From contig JAEXKM010000152.1 of assembly GCA_023445705.1 (NCBI GenBank), positions 1-7,958 of the forward strand: DNA of 7,958 bases, written 5' to 3'. Below are positions 6,858-7,958 of the stretch, one piece after another (position 1 is the first letter of the stretch; the number at the start of each line of letters is the position of its first letter). The notes beneath the pieces were generated by a model, which made no database searches, had not been told where the DNA came from, and saw only the letters and a list, made by a program, of their open reading frames with translations. Made by a program: the position numbers and the translations under genes. Source of the DNA: Pseudomonadota bacterium (GTDB taxonomy: Bacteria; Pseudomonadota; Alphaproteobacteria; Caulobacterales; Caulobacteraceae).

Positions 6858-7020
6858 CTTTCGTGATCCTCTCGCCCTGCATTTTGATCGCTGAGTGTCA
6901 AATGTGCCGGGCGTGCCGTGGTCGGGTCAATCAAAATGTAGGTGGCGCGGCCTTGCTGTTGGGTCGGATATACACTTAGATGTATTTCTCAATATTGGCT
7001 CAGCTCGGAGCGCGCAAGCG
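6858..7020. promoter_or_regulatory. Divergent intergenic region between methyltransferase and aminotransferase
   Basis: These 163 bases must hold the 5' signals of both the minus-strand methyltransferase/glycosyltransferase pair and the plus-strand aminotransferase. Ribosome-binding sites are visible at both edges: GAGAGGA (6867-6873, minus strand) and GGAG (7007-7010, plus strand). The plus-strand half is AT-richer than the coding DNA, as promoters often are. A minus-strand TTGACA (6896-6901) resembles a -35 box but has no convincing -10 box at 16-18 bases. The exact promoters cannot be placed. Confidence 0.5.
6970..6985. promoter_or_regulatory. Candidate operator palindrome ATACA-N6-TGTAT
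   Basis: A perfect 5-bp inverted repeat with a six-base spacer lies in the AT-rich half of the divergent region, about 35 bases upstream of the aminotransferase start. Size and position suit a dimeric regulator's operator overlapping a promoter. Such short palindromes also occur by chance, and no regulator gene is in the window. Confidence 0.25.
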
Positions 7021-7958
7021 ATGTCCTCTTTCGCCGGCGGAAGTGTATCTGGTTGGCCAGAAAGCGACGAAAGTACGCTTCTCGCGCTCGCTTCAGTGCT
7101 GCAGTCGCGCCGCTGGGCGATCGCTAGCCCTCCACAAGGCCGATCGAGCGCGATCGAGCAAGCGGAACTGGAGTTGGCCGCCAAATTTGGCCGCCGCTTC
7201 GCCGTAACGACTTGCAACGGGTCTGCAGCAATAGTTATCGCTTTGCAGGCCCTGGGCATCGGCCCGGGCGCGCGCGTCCTAGTTCCGGCGCTGACATGGG
7301 TTGCGTGTGCAAGCGCCGTTCGGCGGGTCGGCGCGACGCCGATCTTCGCCGATTCAAGCGAAACTTCTATCCTTGCCGACGGTGGATCGATTTCGGGCGC
7401 ACATTTGGACGCCATACTGGCGGTCCACACCTATGCGTCCGCACAATCGCTTGGTTGCCTGAAGAGCCGATTTCCTGGCGTGCCGATCGTGGAGGATTTC
7501 TCCCACGTCCACGGCGGTACGACCGATGACGGCTCACTGATCGGCTCTCAAGGCGTTATTTCCGTTTGTTCCTTTCAGTCGAGCAAGATGCTCACTTGTG
7601 GTGAAGGCGGCGCGGCCTTCACTAATGACCCTGATCTTGCTGCTGCGATGGCGGCGCTCCGAGCCGATAGTCGGGTTCGCGGGTCCGGCGACAGTCTGGT
7701 TGCACATCCCACGGTCCGCGGCGCAAACTACGCGCTTTCGGAGATCTCGGCCGCGCTGCTTCGCGATCAGATGCGCCGCCTCGATGATCAGTGTCGCCGC
7801 CGCGCCGCAGGCGCCGACGCGTTCGTCCAGGCCGCTAAGGTTCGCGGACTAGAGATCGCGGCCGATCAGGCGCTCTTAGCCGCTGGGGCGTTTTATCGAC
7901 TCCCGATCCGCTTGAACTCGGCGATGGAACGCGATGCGTTGTTCCAGAAGATCAAGGG
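7021..7958 (+). CDS. DegT/DnrJ/EryC1/StrS PLP aminotransferase, scyllo-inosose/AHBA-type branch (3' truncated)
   Basis: 312 codons are visible from ATG 7021 (GGAG ten bases upstream); the end lies outside the window, and family members are about 370-430 residues. PLP fold type I features appear in order: WPESDES near the N-terminus, NGSAA at 66-70 (phosphate loop), PALTWVACASAV, E158-D159 with D159 contacting the pyridine nitrogen, and SFQSSK with K189 as the Schiff-base lysine. These are followed by GEGG at 194-197, LRADSR at 213-218 and NYALSEISAALLRDQM from 236. The combination ED-x-SHVHGG, SFQ-x-SK, TCGEGGA, LRADSR, N-Y-x-x-SE and LDDQ is typical of secondary-metabolite aminotransferases such as the scyllo-inosose/2-deoxy-scyllo-inosose aminotransferases of aminoglycoside pathways, more than of sugar enzymes such as DesV or ArnB. 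It would transfer an amino group, usually from glutamine or glutamate, to a cyclic ketone. It is transcribed divergently from the methyltransferase. The exact substrate is inference. Confidence 0.87.
   Translation, partial: MSSFAGGSVSGWPESDESTLLALASVLQSRRWAIASPPQGRSSAIEQAELELAAKFGRRFAVTTCNGSAAIVIALQALGIGPGARVLVPALTWVACASAVRRVGATPIFADSSETSILADGGSISGAHLDAILAVHTYASAQSLGCLKSRFPGVPIVEDFSHVHGGTTDDGSLIGSQGVISVCSFQSSKMLTCGEGGAAFTNDPDLAAAMAALRADSRVRGSGDSLVAHPTVRGANYALSEISAALLRDQMRRLDDQCRRRAAGADAFVQAAKVRGLEIAADQALLAAGAFYRLPIRLNSAMERDALFQKIK

Noticed and set aside
6873..6901. TTGACA on the minus strand as a sigma-70 promoter of the methyltransferase.
   Set aside because: At 17 bases spacing the -10 position reads AGGGCG and overlaps the ribosome-binding area, so the box alone is not enough.
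7141..7160. Short direct repeat CGATCGAGC in the aminotransferase gene.
   Set aside because: Two nine-base copies in coding sequence rich in CGATCG words; explained by base composition and codon use.
6927..7430. 167-codon minus-strand ORF opposite the aminotransferase.
   Set aside because: The plus-strand frame from 7021 has the complete PLP-aminotransferase motif set; the minus-strand translation is a low-complexity shadow.

Overview
The window is GC-rich, with tightly packed genes that use Shine-Dalgarno starts. This looks like a GC-rich Gram-negative bacterium, possibly an alphaproteobacterium; that placement is an impression from base and codon use, not a marker gene. The content is that of a specialised-metabolite (natural product) gene cluster seen in part. 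Both ends are cut: a gene enters from the left and another leaves on the right.

Layout. (1) Bases 1-495, + strand: the last 164 codons of a protein ending like an NRPS/PKS-type alpha/beta-hydrolase thioesterase, with a GDH catalytic-histidine motif. (2) Bases 584-3164, + strand: two consecutive radical SAM enzymes (356 and 483 aa). Each has a CX3CX2C cluster motif and a four-cysteine 'Twitch' (half-SPASM) C-terminus. The second has about 190 extra N-terminal residues of unknown nature. (3) Bases 3316-4683, + strand: a HEAT-repeat protein fused to a Trm14/RlmL-like (UPF0020) nucleic-acid methyltransferase, probably starting at TTG. (4) Bases 4688-6857, - strand: a class I SAM methyltransferase whose 3' end overlaps the start of a GT2 glycosyltransferase with an odd methyltransferase-like tail. 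(5) Bases 7021-7958, + strand: the first 312 codons of a DegT/DnrJ/EryC1/StrS PLP aminotransferase, most like the secondary-metabolite branch that aminates scyllo-inosose/deoxy-inosose or makes AHBA. A 163-base divergent region (6858-7020) separates blocks 4 and 5. No gene-free stretch is longer than that. I see no tRNA, rRNA, CRISPR array, insertion sequence or attachment site.

How the genes may work together (inference). The aminotransferase would put an amino group on a keto-sugar or cyclitol, the small methyltransferase would alkylate it, and the GT2 enzyme would attach a sugar. The Twitch radical SAM enzymes would carry out radical oxidation or epimerisation; BtrN of butirosin biosynthesis is a dehydrogenase of this architecture. 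The thioesterase would release a peptide or polyketide part. The RNA-methyltransferase-like protein could be self-protection by target methylation. The combination suggests an aminocyclitol- or aminosugar-containing peptide/polyketide hybrid. No RiPP precursor is recognisable, so the radical SAM proteins more likely act on a small or carrier-bound molecule. None of these substrates is proven by sequence alone.
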